Part shown: piece by piece, positions 33,035 through 41,644 of the stretch
How positions within the stretch are numbered: the first letter of the stretch is position 1
How the letters are laid out: the number at the start of each line of letters is the position of its first letter
Assembly (NCBI GenBank): GCA_964418695.1
Contig: CAYQMN010000013.1
Span: 1 to 64,000, forward strand
Direction of reading: 5' to 3'
Length of the DNA: 64,000 nt
Origin: Prado023 sp964418695
GTDB taxonomy: Bacteria; Actinomycetota; Actinomycetes; S36-B12; CAIYMF01
Position numbers and translations under genes: made by a program
Notes under the pieces: generated by a model
Databases searched by the model: none
Seen by the model: only the letters and a program-made list of their open reading frames with translations
What the model was told of the DNA's origin: nothing

Positions 33035-33796
33035 TCAGATGCGCGGGCTGCCGGCCAGCGGGGCGCTTGCCGGAGAGGCTGGCGCCGAGCCTGCGCGCAC
33101 GATGACCAAGTCGGCGAGCGCGTGCGTGTCGGCCAGCGTGCCCGGGGCGACGGCGAGGTCGTGGCGCTGCGCGGCGGCGACCATCCGGTCGCGCAGGATC
33201 CCGTCCGCGATCATCAGGGTGACCACGACGATCGAGGAGCAGCCGTCGGCACAGCGCATCAGGGTCGCGATCCGGCCGATCGGGCGACCGCCGTCGAGGT
33301 AGGCGGCGCGCACGCGACGCGCACCCAGGGACGAGGCGAGGATCGGACCGTGCTCGCGGACCAGGGTCTCGATCGCTCCTACGGCACGCAGGTTGCGCGA
33401 TCCGGTCGCGGTCAGCACGATCCCGGTCCGGTCGCCGATCGGCAGCCCGCTGGCCTCGACCAGCTCCCTGGCGCCGTCGAAGACCAGCCGGTGCAGGCCG
33501 ACGGGATCGGCCTGGGAGACGCCCAGGCCGGGGGCGGCCGCCCGCATCGCCCGGACCGCGATCGGGACGTCGACGCGCGCGTGGTGGGCGGGGGTCAGCA
33601 GGAGCGGGACGACCGTGGTGGTCCGCACTCCGGAGGCCAGCAGAGCGCGGGCCGTGCCCTCGGGGGTGGGGTCGTGGTGGTCAAGGTAGGCGGGCTGAGC
33701 CGGGATGCCGGCCAGGCGCAGGCGAGCGGTCAGCTGCCCGACGTCGCGGCTGTGCCGGGAGTCCGGCGAGCCGTGAGCCAGCAGTGTGATGCTCAT
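33035..33796 (-). CDS. Sirohydrochlorin chelatase-like protein (CbiX/SirB)
   Basis: 253 residues. It starts MSITLLAHGSPDSRHSRDV, the first half-domain of CbiX-type chelatases with the metal-site His, and has a second half with VVPLLLTPAHHARVDVPI and AYLDGG. It should insert Fe (or Co) into sirohydrochlorin, the last siroheme step, which serves the sulfite reductase of the neighbouring operon. It is separated by 260 bases, with no supported feature, from the siroheme synthase gene on the same strand. Confidence 0.8.
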   Translation of the reverse strand: MSITLLAHGSPDSRHSRDVGQLTARLRLAGIPAQPAYLDHHDPTPEGTARALLASGVRTTTVVPLLLTPAHHARVDVPIAVRAMRAAAPGLGVSQADPVGLHRLVFDGARELVEASGLPIGDRTGIVLTATGSRNLRAVGAIETLVREHGPILASSLGARRVRAAYLDGGRPIGRIATLMRCADGCSSIVVVTLMIADGILRDRMVAAAQRHDLAVAPGTLADTHALADLVIVRAGSAPASPASAPLAGSPRI

Positions 33797-34056
33797 CACG
33801 CCATGCTCTCCCGAAGACCCCCCCAGCACCTAACGGCGCGCCGCGCGACGCACGGTTTCGGCCGAGGCGGACTTGGCCTCGCGCCGGTCGAGCTTCGAGA
33901 CCTCTCCCGGGGCGGCTTGACGGCTGGGTGACCGGGGGTGGTGTGGGGCGTCCTGGGGGTGAGCTCGACCGGCGGGGGGTCAGGTGGTCTGCGGGAGGGA
34001 CTCGGCTGGTGGGTGATCGCTTCGTCTCCAGCAAGGATCGCCCCGCATGGCCTGGG

Positions 34057-35337
34057 TCAGGCCAGGGCTTCTCGTAGGGCGACTACCTCGCCGATCACCG
34101 TGACCGCGGGGCTGGGCAGGTCGGCGTGGGCGACCCGCTGGGCGATGTCGGCCAGGGTGGCGGTGACCGTGCGCTGCTCGGGGGTCCAGCCGCGGCTGAC
34201 GACCGCGACCGGCGTGCTCGGGGCGCGCCCGGCGGCGATCAGCTCGGCGCAGACCCGGTCCAGCGTGGACAGCCCCATGAGCAGCACGAGTGTGGCGTCG
34301 CGCGGGGCCTGGCGGGCAGCCTCGAGGGCGTCACCGGCCCCGGCGTGGCCGGAGGCGACGACGAACGAGGTGGTGATCCCGCGGTGGGTGAGGGGGATGC
34401 CGGCCGCCGCCGGAACGCTGACCGCCGAGGTCACCCCGGGCACCACCTCGACCGGCACGCCGTGCCCCAGGCAGTGCAGCGCCTCCTCGGCCCCGCGGCC
34501 GAGCACGTACGGGTCCCCACCCTTGAGCCGCACGACCGTGTGCCCGCGCTCGGCCTGCTCGACCAGGATCCGGTTGATCTCGTCCTGCGGGATCGGGTGG
34601 ATGCCCGCGGTCTTGCCCACGTCGATGATCTCGACGCTCGGGTCGAGCTCGGCGAGCACGCCCGTCGGGCCGAGCCGGTCGGTGACCACCACGTCGGCGC
34701 GCGCCAGCCACTGCCGGCCGAGCACGGTGAGCAGGCCGGGGTCGCCCGGGCCGCCGCCGACCAGCACCACTCGGCCCGGTCCGACGGACTCGCGCGTCCG
34801 CCGAAGCGGCAGCCGGCCCGACGCCAGGGCCTCGTCGATCACGGTCCGGATCGCGGCGGCCCGGCCCGGGTCCGCCCCGCCGGAGACCGCCACCGCGACC
34901 CCGTCCGGGCCTCGGCTGACCGCCGGGGTGTGCGCCGCGGACTCCTGAGCCCGGTCGGCGCGCACCGCCCAGATGCCCAGCTCGTCGGCCTTCTGCGCGA
35001 CCGCCGCATCGGTGCCGGGGTCGCCGGTCGCGGTCTGCACGAGCCACCAGCGCCCGCCGTCCGGGGAACCGGCCGCCACGTCGGCGGCACCGCCCTCGCG
35101 GGCCGCCCACGTCACCCGGCCGGCCTCGACCAGCTCGGCAAGGTCCTCGCATACCGCCGGGGCGACGACGTGCACCCGGGCGCCGGCGGCCAGCAGGCCG
35201 GCCGTGCGCCGAGCCGCGACCGGGCCGCCACCCATCACCAGGACCGCCCGGTTCGTCAGGTCCAGGAACAGCGGATACCGCGGGGGCCCGACGGCGCCCG
35301 CCACGGGACCCGCGGGGCGACCGGTGCTCTGGCTCAT
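34057..35337 (-). CDS. cysG: Siroheme synthase: precorrin-2 dehydrogenase + uroporphyrinogen-III methyltransferase
   Basis: 426 residues, two enzymes in one chain. The N-terminal part (YPLFLDLTNRAVLVMGGGPV, NAD-binding) is the precorrin-2 dehydrogenase. The C-terminal SAM methyltransferase has VVLVGGGPGDPGLLTVLGRQ, VVRLKGGDPYVLGRGAEEAL and ITTSFVVASGH. It makes the sirohydrochlorin needed for siroheme. The ATG overlaps the cysN stop (ATGA). It lacks a clear chelatase active site, consistent with a separate chelatase gene at 33035-33796. Confidence 0.93.
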   Translation of the reverse strand: MSQSTGRPAGPVAGAVGPPRYPLFLDLTNRAVLVMGGGPVAARRTAGLLAAGARVHVVAPAVCEDLAELVEAGRVTWAAREGGAADVAAGSPDGGRWWLVQTATGDPGTDAAVAQKADELGIWAVRADRAQESAAHTPAVSRGPDGVAVAVSGGADPGRAAAIRTVIDEALASGRLPLRRTRESVGPGRVVLVGGGPGDPGLLTVLGRQWLARADVVVTDRLGPTGVLAELDPSVEIIDVGKTAGIHPIPQDEINRILVEQAERGHTVVRLKGGDPYVLGRGAEEALHCLGHGVPVEVVPGVTSAVSVPAAAGIPLTHRGITTSFVVASGHAGAGDALEAARQAPRDATLVLLMGLSTLDRVCAELIAAGRAPSTPVAVVSRGWTPEQRTVTATLADIAQRVAHADLPSPAVTVIGEVVALREALA

Positions 35338-36590
35338 GCCGCGGCTCGGGCCAGGCCGGCCGCCACCGTCGCGCCGGTCTGGTCGTCGATCAGCAGGAAC
35401 GAGCCCGTCGAGCGCACCTGCTCGTACTCGTCCAGTGCGACGACGTCGGCCAGCCGCAGCCGGACGTGCCCTATGTCGTTGAGGCCCAGCCGGTCCACTG
35501 ACGGGTCCAGCTCGAGGGTGTCGACGTCCAGCCGGGACTCGACGGTGTCGACCAGCGCGCGGACCGTGCGGGTGCCGGCCTTGAGCAGCAGCCGCTGTCC
35601 GGCCCGCAGGTGCGCCTCGTCGACCACCGTGACCGTCGCCGCGACCTGCCGCGAGGCCACCGGCGCCGCGGCCACCCCGGCGATCAGGTCTCCCCGGGCG
35701 ATGTCCAGGTCGTCGGCCAGCCGCAGGGTCACCGACTGCCCGGCCTGGGCCCAGGCCAGCGGCCCGTCGTAGGTGTCGATGCCGACCACCCGCGACGTCT
35801 GGGCGCCCGGCGCCACCACGATCTCGTCGCCGACCTGCACGATCCCGGCCGCGACCCGGCCCGCGTACCCGCGGTAGTCCGGGTGCTCGCGGTCCTGCGG
35901 GCGGATCACGTACTGCACGGGGAAGCGCAGCGGCTGCTCGCCCGGGTCGCTGCCGACGGGCACCGATTCGAGATGCTCCAGCAGCGTCGGGCCCAGGTAC
36001 CACGGGATCCGCGCCGAGCGGGTCACGACGTTGTCGCCGTCCAGCGCGCTGATCGGAATGGCCACCACGTCGGTGATCCCGTGGGCGCGGGCGTACGCGG
36101 TGAACTCGTGGAGGATCTGCCGGAACGGGCACTCGTCGAACCCGACGAGGTCCATCTTGTTGACCACCAGCGCGACGTGCCGCACGCCCAGCAGCGCGCT
36201 GACCGCGACGTGCCGGCGGGTCTGCTCGACCACCCCGTTGCGCGCGTCGACCAGGATCAGCGCCAGCTCGGCGGTCGAGGCGCCGGTCACCATGTTCCGC
36301 GTGTACTGGACGTGCCCGGGGGTGTCGGCCAGGATGAACGACCGCGTGGGCGTGGCGAAGTAGCGGTACGCGACGTCGATCGTGATGCCCTGCTCGCGCT
36401 CGGCGCGCAGGCCGTCGGTGAGCAGCGCGAGGTCGGGGCCGGTCAGCCCGCGGTCGCGGCTGACCCGCTCGATGGAGTCCAGGGTGTCGGCGAGGATCGA
36501 CTTGGTGTCGTAGAGCAGCCGGCCCACGAGGGTGGACTTGCCGTCGTCGACTGATCCGGCCGTGGCCAGGCGCAGCAGCTGGCGAGCCAT
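35334..36590 (-). CDS. cysN: Sulfate adenylyltransferase large subunit (GTPase)
   Basis: 418 residues. EF-Tu-like GTPase with ATAGSVDDGKSTLVGRLLYD (G1), ILADTPGHVQYTRNM (G3) and LVVNKMDLVGF (G4), then beta-barrel domains. It drives APS formation from ATP and sulfate with CysD. There is no fused APS-kinase domain, which fits use of APS directly by the reductase in this operon. Its ATG shares one base with the cysD stop (TGATG). Confidence 0.96.
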   Translation of the reverse strand: MARQLLRLATAGSVDDGKSTLVGRLLYDTKSILADTLDSIERVSRDRGLTGPDLALLTDGLRAEREQGITIDVAYRYFATPTRSFILADTPGHVQYTRNMVTGASTAELALILVDARNGVVEQTRRHVAVSALLGVRHVALVVNKMDLVGFDECPFRQILHEFTAYARAHGITDVVAIPISALDGDNVVTRSARIPWYLGPTLLEHLESVPVGSDPGEQPLRFPVQYVIRPQDREHPDYRGYAGRVAAGIVQVGDEIVVAPGAQTSRVVGIDTYDGPLAWAQAGQSVTLRLADDLDIARGDLIAGVAAAPVASRQVAATVTVVDEAHLRAGQRLLLKAGTRTVRALVDTVESRLDVDTLELDPSVDRLGLNDIGHVRLRLADVVALDEYEQVRSTGSFLLIDDQTGATVAAGLARAAA

Positions 36591-37513
36591 CAGAAGTACC
36601 CCTCTCGCTTGCGGTCCTCCATGGCGGCCTCGGACATCCGGTCGTCCGCGCGGGTCGCGCCGCGCTCGGAGACCCGGCTGGCCGACACCTCGTCGATCAC
36701 CTCGGCGACCGTGCGCGCGGCCGACTCGACCGCGCCGGTGCAGGACATGTCGCCCACGGTCCGGTAGCGGACCAGCCGACGCTCGACACGCTCCTCGGAC
36801 GCCGGGCCGCCCCAGTCGCCGGGCGCGAGCCACATCCCGTTGCGGGCGAACACCTCGCGCTCGTGGGCGAAGTAGATGCTCGGCAGCTCCATGCCCTCGC
36901 GCTCGATGTAGCGCCAGATGTCGGCCTCGGTCCAGTTCGACAGGGGGAACACCCGCAGGTGCTCGCCGGGGGAGTGCCGGCCGTTGTACAGGTCCCACAG
37001 CTCGGGGCGCTGCCGCCGCGGGTCCCACTGGCCGAAGGCGTCGCGCAGGCTGAAGATCCGCTCCTTCGCGCGGGCCTTCTCCTCGTCGCGCCGGCCGCCG
37101 CCGAACACCGCGTCGAAGCGGTGCTCGGTGATGGTGTCCAGCAGTGGAACGGTCTGCAGCGGGTTGCGCGTGCCGTCCGGGCGCTCGCGCAGCACTCCGC
37201 GGTCGATCCAGTCCTGGACGTGGGCGACGACCAGCCGGGTCCCGGTCCGCTCGACGGTCGCGTCGCGGTAGGCCAGCACCTCGGGGAAGTTGTGCCCGGT
37301 GTCCACGTGCAGCAGCGGGAACGGCACCCGCGCCGGGTGGAACGCCTTGACCGCCAGGTGCAGCATCACCACGGAGTCCTTGCCGCCGCTGAAGAGCAGC
37401 GCCGGGCGCTCCAGCTCTCCGGCGACCTCGCGCATGATGTGGATCGCCTCGGACTCCAGCGTGGAGAGCTGATCCAGCTGCAGGCTCGCGTGCGTCGTCG
37501 TGGGGGCGCTCAT
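36590..37513 (-). CDS. cysD: Sulfate adenylyltransferase small subunit
   Basis: 307 residues of a PP-loop ATP pyrophosphatase: PALLFSGGKDSVVMLHLAVK, FPLLHVDTGHNFPEVLAYRD and DAVFGGGRRDEEKARAKERI, ending RKREGYF as usual for CysD. It forms the heterodimer with CysN that activates sulfate. The start overlaps the cysH stop (ATGA). Confidence 0.97.
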   Translation of the reverse strand: MSAPTTTHASLQLDQLSTLESEAIHIMREVAGELERPALLFSGGKDSVVMLHLAVKAFHPARVPFPLLHVDTGHNFPEVLAYRDATVERTGTRLVVAHVQDWIDRGVLRERPDGTRNPLQTVPLLDTITEHRFDAVFGGGRRDEEKARAKERIFSLRDAFGQWDPRRQRPELWDLYNGRHSPGEHLRVFPLSNWTEADIWRYIEREGMELPSIYFAHEREVFARNGMWLAPGDWGGPASEERVERRLVRYRTVGDMSCTGAVESAARTVAEVIDEVSASRVSERGATRADDRMSEAAMEDRKREGYF

Positions 37514-38226
37514 GTGTGCAGCCCGCACTCGGTCTTGGCGTTGCCCGCCCAGCGGCCGGCCCGCGGGTCCTCGCCGGGCAGCGTCGCCCGGGTGCACGGG
37601 AAGCAGCCGATCGAGGTGTACCCCTCCTGGCGCAGCGGGTTGAGCATCACGGAGTTGACCTCGGCGTAGACGTCGACGTCCTCGTCGGTCCAGGCGGCCA
37701 GCGGGTTGATCTTTACCTTGGACCGCTTGGCGTCCCAGGTGATCACGTCGATGTCGGTGCGCGTGGGCGAGTCCACCCGGCGCATCCCGGTGACCCACGC
37801 GGCGAACGGCGCGAGCCCCCGCTCCAGCGGCTCGACCTTGCGCAGCGCGCAGCAGCGGTTCGGGTCGCGGGCGAACAGGTCCTTGCCCTCGGTCGCGTCC
37901 TGCTCGGCGACCGTCTGCAGCGGGCGGACCGTCAGCAGGGTGATCGGCCGGGTCGCGGCGTACGCGTCGGCGGTGCCGATCGTCTCGGCGAAGTGGTAGC
38001 CGGTGTCGATGAACAGCGTGCGGATCTCCGGCACGACCTCGCTGGCCAGGTGGACCAGGACCTCGTCGCCCATGCTCGACGCCAGCACCAGCTGCTCCCC
38101 GAAGTGGTCGTGCGCCCAGGCCAGGGCCATTCGGGCCTGGTCGATCGGGTCGTCGAACCGCTCGATGAAGCGGGCGCCCTCCGCGGCGATCTTGGGGGTC
38201 GCCTCGGCGATGCTGGTGATGCTCAT
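37510..38226 (-). CDS. cysH: APS reductase (adenylyl-sulfate reductase, thioredoxin-dependent)
   Basis: 238 residues. PP-loop type fold with LVLASSMGDEVLVHL. The Cys pair in NRCCALRKVEPLERGL and the GCFPC motif bind a [4Fe-4S] cluster, which marks APS rather than PAPS reductases. The catalytic Cys is in the C-terminal TECGLH. It reduces APS to sulfite in the cytoplasm. The start overlaps the preceding small gene (ATGA). Confidence 0.95.
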   Translation of the reverse strand: MSITSIAEATPKIAAEGARFIERFDDPIDQARMALAWAHDHFGEQLVLASSMGDEVLVHLASEVVPEIRTLFIDTGYHFAETIGTADAYAATRPITLLTVRPLQTVAEQDATEGKDLFARDPNRCCALRKVEPLERGLAPFAAWVTGMRRVDSPTRTDIDVITWDAKRSKVKINPLAAWTDEDVDVYAEVNSVMLNPLRQEGYTSIGCFPCTRATLPGEDPRAGRWAGNAKTECGLHT

Positions 38227-38477
38227 CGTGCACCTCCCTGGTGGAACGGAATCGGGTCGGAGGCCGGCAGAGCAGCCAGGCCCAGGAAGCGGACGGAGAA
38301 GAGGCGCAGGCAGCTGCGGCAGTGCCAGGCGCCGTGCGCGGACTCGTGCGGGCGCAGGTCCTCCTCGGCGCAGAACGGGCAGTGGTAGGGCACCGCGCGC
38401 TCGCCGGAGGTGGCCTCGGGGCCGGTGGTCGCGGGGGTGCCGGCAGTGGGGGAGCCGGGCGCCAGGGCGCCGCTCAT
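38223..38477 (-). CDS. Small zinc-ribbon-like protein of the sulfate operon
   Basis: 84 residues: a 30-residue Pro/Thr/Ala start, then YHCPFCAEEDLRPHESAHGA and WHCRSCLRLFSVRFLGL. The two CxxC pairs form a zinc ribbon, with extra His residues between them. It is overlapped by ATGA on both sides, between sir and cysH, the position of a similar small gene in streptomycete sulfate clusters. It may be an electron-transfer or assembly helper; function unknown. Confidence 0.75.
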   Translation of the reverse strand: MSGALAPGSPTAGTPATTGPEATSGERAVPYHCPFCAEEDLRPHESAHGAWHCRSCLRLFSVRFLGLAALPASDPIPFHQGGAR

Positions 38478-40267
38478 CGCAGCGCCTCCTCGTCGGCCCG
38501 CACGACCCAGTCGGCGAACTGCTCGCCGGACTCGCGCTGCTCCAGGAAGTGCCCGGTGACCCGGTCGACGAAGTCGGGCAGGTCCTCGGCGGTCACCTTC
38601 AGCGCGCGCAGCTTGCGCCCGAACCCGGCGTTGTGCCCGAGCGCGCCGCCGAGGTGGATCTGGAAGCCCTCCACCGGGGTGCCCTGCGCATCCGGGACGA
38701 GCATCCCCTTCAGCCCGATGTCGGCCACCTGGAACCGGGCGCACGAGTTCGGGCAGCCGTTGACGTGCACGGCCAGCGGGACGTCGAGCTCGGGGCGGCG
38801 CTTCTCGATCTGCTCGATGAGCACACGCGCGGTGTCCTTGGTGTTGACGATCGCGAGCTTGCAGTACTCGATGCCCGTGCAGGCCAGGGTCGAGCGGCGC
38901 ACCTGGCTGGGCCGGACGTGCAGGCCCAATGCGGCCAGATCGTCGACCAGCGGCCCGACCCGGCCGGGGTCCACGTCGAGGATGACCAGCTTCTGGTGCG
39001 CGGTCAGGCGCAGCCGGCCCTGCCCGTAGTCGTCGGCGAGATCGGCCAGCGCGTTGAGCGTCGGCCCGTCGATCCGCCCGACCGTGGTGGCCGCCCCCAC
39101 GTAGACCAGGCCGTCGCGCTGGGGATGCACGCCGACATGGTCGCGCTCGCCGGCCGGGATCGGGTCCGGCGCCGGGCCGTCGATCAGGGGCCGGTGCAGG
39201 TACTCGGTCTCGAGCACCTCGCGGAACCTCTCCGGACCCCAGTCGGCCATCAGGAACTTCAGCCGCGCCCGGTTGCGCAGCCGGCGGTAGCCGTAGTCGC
39301 GGAAGATTCCCACGACCCCGGCCCACACGTCGGGAACCTCGGCCAACGGCACCCAGGCACCCAGCCGGCGGGCCAGGATCGGGTTGGTCGACAGCCCGCC
39401 ACCGACCCACAGGTCGAACCCCGGGCCGTGCTCGGGGTGCACGACGCCGACGAAGCTCACGTCGTTGATCTCGTGGGCGACGTCGTGGCGCGGGGAGCCC
39501 GAGACGGCGGTCTTGAACTTGCGCGGCAGGTTCGAGAACTGCGGGCTGCCGATGTAGAGCCGCTTGATCTCCTCCAGCGCGGGGGTGCCGTCGATGATCT
39601 CGTCGGCGGCGACCCCGGCGACCGGCGAGCCGAGCATCGTGCGCGGGGTGTCGCCGCACGCCTCCGTGGAGCTCAGCCCGACCGCCTCCAGGCGGGCCCA
39701 GATCTCCGGGACGTCCTCGACGCGGATCCAGTGCAGCTGGATGTTCTGCCGGTCGGTGATGTCGGCGGTGCCGCGGGCGAAGTCGACCGAGACCCCGCCG
39801 ATGGCGCGGGCCTGCGCGCTGGACAGCTGCCCGCCGTCGGAGCGCACCCGCAGCATGAAGTACTCGTCGTCGAGCTCCTCGGGGGGCAGGGATGCGGTCC
39901 GGCCGCCGTCGATGCCGGGGCGGCGCTGCGTGTAGAGGCCCCACCAGCGCATCCGGCCGCGCAGGTCGTCGGCCGGGATGCTGGCGAACCCCTCCTTGGC
40001 GTAGATCGTCTCGATGCGCTCGCGCACGTTCAGGCCGTCGTCGGCGGCCTTGAGCACCTCGTTGCCGTTCAGGGGGGTGGTGCCACCCAGCGCCCACTGG
40101 CCTTCGTCGCGCGGGGCGCGGGCCGCGCGGGCCGAGGCCGGGCGCGGCGCCCGCGGCTCACGGGCAGGCGCCGTGCCAGGAGTGCCGCCCTCGCCGGGCG
40201 GCGCCGGGCGGGCTGCTCGGCCCTCGCGCGCCGGCGCCGGCCGGGGCGTCAGGGTGGGGTCGGTCAT
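38474..40267 (-). CDS. sir: Ferredoxin-dependent sulfite reductase (siroheme, 4Fe-4S)
   Basis: 597 residues. ACTGIEYCKLA and NGCPNSCARF give the four Cys for the coupled siroheme/[4Fe-4S] centre. The Tyr of WWGLYTQR and the Cys of STEACGD match the Tyr-Cys crosslink pair of mycobacterial NirA/SirA, pointing to sulfite rather than nitrite. The first 50 residues are an Arg/Ala/Pro-rich extension of unknown role. GGAG lies 7 bases before the ATG. First structural gene of the operon. Confidence 0.95.
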   Translation of the reverse strand: MTDPTLTPRPAPAREGRAARPAPPGEGGTPGTAPAREPRAPRPASARAARAPRDEGQWALGGTTPLNGNEVLKAADDGLNVRERIETIYAKEGFASIPADDLRGRMRWWGLYTQRRPGIDGGRTASLPPEELDDEYFMLRVRSDGGQLSSAQARAIGGVSVDFARGTADITDRQNIQLHWIRVEDVPEIWARLEAVGLSSTEACGDTPRTMLGSPVAGVAADEIIDGTPALEEIKRLYIGSPQFSNLPRKFKTAVSGSPRHDVAHEINDVSFVGVVHPEHGPGFDLWVGGGLSTNPILARRLGAWVPLAEVPDVWAGVVGIFRDYGYRRLRNRARLKFLMADWGPERFREVLETEYLHRPLIDGPAPDPIPAGERDHVGVHPQRDGLVYVGAATTVGRIDGPTLNALADLADDYGQGRLRLTAHQKLVILDVDPGRVGPLVDDLAALGLHVRPSQVRRSTLACTGIEYCKLAIVNTKDTARVLIEQIEKRRPELDVPLAVHVNGCPNSCARFQVADIGLKGMLVPDAQGTPVEGFQIHLGGALGHNAGFGRKLRALKVTAEDLPDFVDRVTGHFLEQRESGEQFADWVVRADEEALR

Positions 40268-40377
40268 CGTCGTGCTCCGGATCTTCTCGGAGGACGCGTG
40301 CGCTCAGATCGTGGTGGGCAGCCCGCTTCGGCCGCCGGCCCGATCGACCACAGGCGCCCCAGGGGGGACGGGTGGGA

Positions 40378-40449
40378 TCAGGCGTGACACATGCAGGACT
40401 GCATTCGGCACAGGTCGACGTGACGGCGCGCTACCAGCACGCGAGTCAC
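40378..40449 (-). CDS. Cys-containing leader peptide upstream of the sulfate operon
   Basis: A short frame encodes MTRVLVARRHVDLCRMQSCMCHA if translation starts at the GTG at 40449 (20 residues if at 40440). RRHVDL followed by Arg is the hallmark of the actinobacterial putative leader peptides found before sulfur and cysteine genes. Three of the last ten residues are Cys, so ribosome stalling at low cysteinyl-tRNA could control sir, whose ATG is 110 bases downstream. That gap holds GC-rich inverted sequences (GTGGT near the leader, ACCAC later) that could form alternative stems. The rest of 40268-40708 shows nothing else. Confidence 0.75.
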   Translation of the reverse strand: MTRVLVARRHVDLCRMQSCMCHA

Positions 40450-40708
40450 GAGCGTGGCCGACGACATGCCCGGAAGGGTGCCGGAAGCGGCAGCCCGTGT
40501 CCACCTGTGTCCATATGCTGAGACGGCCGTCCACGCCCCGTGGGGGACATCGGGCCCGCGGGGAACCGGCGGCGCGACTGGGGTTCGCCGCCAGATCGGC
40601 ACGAATCGATCACGGGCCTGCGCGGACCCATCATTGGCGATGCATTGCCGCTGGTCTTGTCGGTGCGTGCGCGCGGGCGCGGCCTGCATGATCGCTACCC
40701 TGTCCACC

Positions 40709-41608
40709 ATGCCCCGGCGGATCAACTTCGTGCTCGACCACTCCGAGGCATACGAGGCCGTGGAGTCCCAGCTGATGGACCTCATCGAGGCCCATCTGCC
40801 CGGCCCCCCGCCGGCTCGCGGCGACTACGTCCCGGGCGATCTGAACTTCTGCCTGTTCATCCGGCCCAAGTCCGACGTCGTGATGAGCCACGGTGTGGCC
40901 GACAAGAACTACTACTGGTCACCCGACGGTCAAGGCGAGCGCATCGTCAACCAGCGCGAGGCCCTGCTGGTGCCCGGGGAGTGGCTCAAGCGACGACTCG
41001 TGGGCTCGCGGATCATCACCATGCCGCCCGAGCAGATCCACGTCGTCGGCTGGCCGCGGCTGGACCTGCTGATCCCGCAGGTGCCGCCGCCCCGGCGGCG
41101 CGACAGCAAGCCGCGGGTGCTCTGGGCGCCCACCCACAACCGGCGCAAGCGCGGCGAGACCGCCCGCTCGACCTCCAGCTTCCCGGAGTTCGAGAAGTAC
41201 CTGCGCACGCTGTCCCGGTTCGCCTGGATCGACGTCTCGGTGCACCCGCGCAACCGCGCCGACCGGCGGCCCACCGGCGCCTCGATGCCGCGCTCGGACG
41301 TCGTCATCGCCGACTTCGGGACCACCGTCTACGAGGCGTGGGCGCTGGGCAAGCCGGTCATCTTCCCGCGCTGGCTGCTGGCCGACCGGATCACCGAGTA
41401 CATGAAGTCCAGTGCGGAGTCGCACATCTTCGGCAACCGGATCGGGTACCACCCCGACTCGTTCGACGAGCTGATCGACATCCTGCGCGCCGGGCCGGTC
41501 ATCACCGACGACGTGCGCGAGTTCATGGACGACTACCTGGCGCCGGAGTACTTCGGCACGTCCAGCGCCCGAGCGGCCGAGGTCCTCCAGGAGCTCGCGG
41601 CTCGCTGA
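40709..41608 (+). CDS. CDP-glycerol glycerophosphotransferase-like protein
   Basis: 299 residues. VVMSHGVADKNYYWSPDG, HVVGWPRLDLLI and VVIADFGTTVYEAWALGKPV match the C-terminal catalytic part of TagB/TagF-type polymerases that add glycerol-phosphate units to wall polymers; the D-x-G-T and His residues are present. It is shorter than full TagF. TACCCT lies 7 bases before the ATG at 40709, so the message is leaderless. No wall-polymer cluster is nearby. Confidence 0.75.
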   Translation: MPRRINFVLDHSEAYEAVESQLMDLIEAHLPGPPPARGDYVPGDLNFCLFIRPKSDVVMSHGVADKNYYWSPDGQGERIVNQREALLVPGEWLKRRLVGSRIITMPPEQIHVVGWPRLDLLIPQVPPPRRRDSKPRVLWAPTHNRRKRGETARSTSSFPEFEKYLRTLSRFAWIDVSVHPRNRADRRPTGASMPRSDVVIADFGTTVYEAWALGKPVIFPRWLLADRITEYMKSSAESHIFGNRIGYHPDSFDELIDILRAGPVITDDVREFMDDYLAPEYFGTSSARAAEVLQELAAR

Positions 41609-41644
41609 GACGAGTTCGACCGGGCCCGACCGTCCGGCCGGCGG

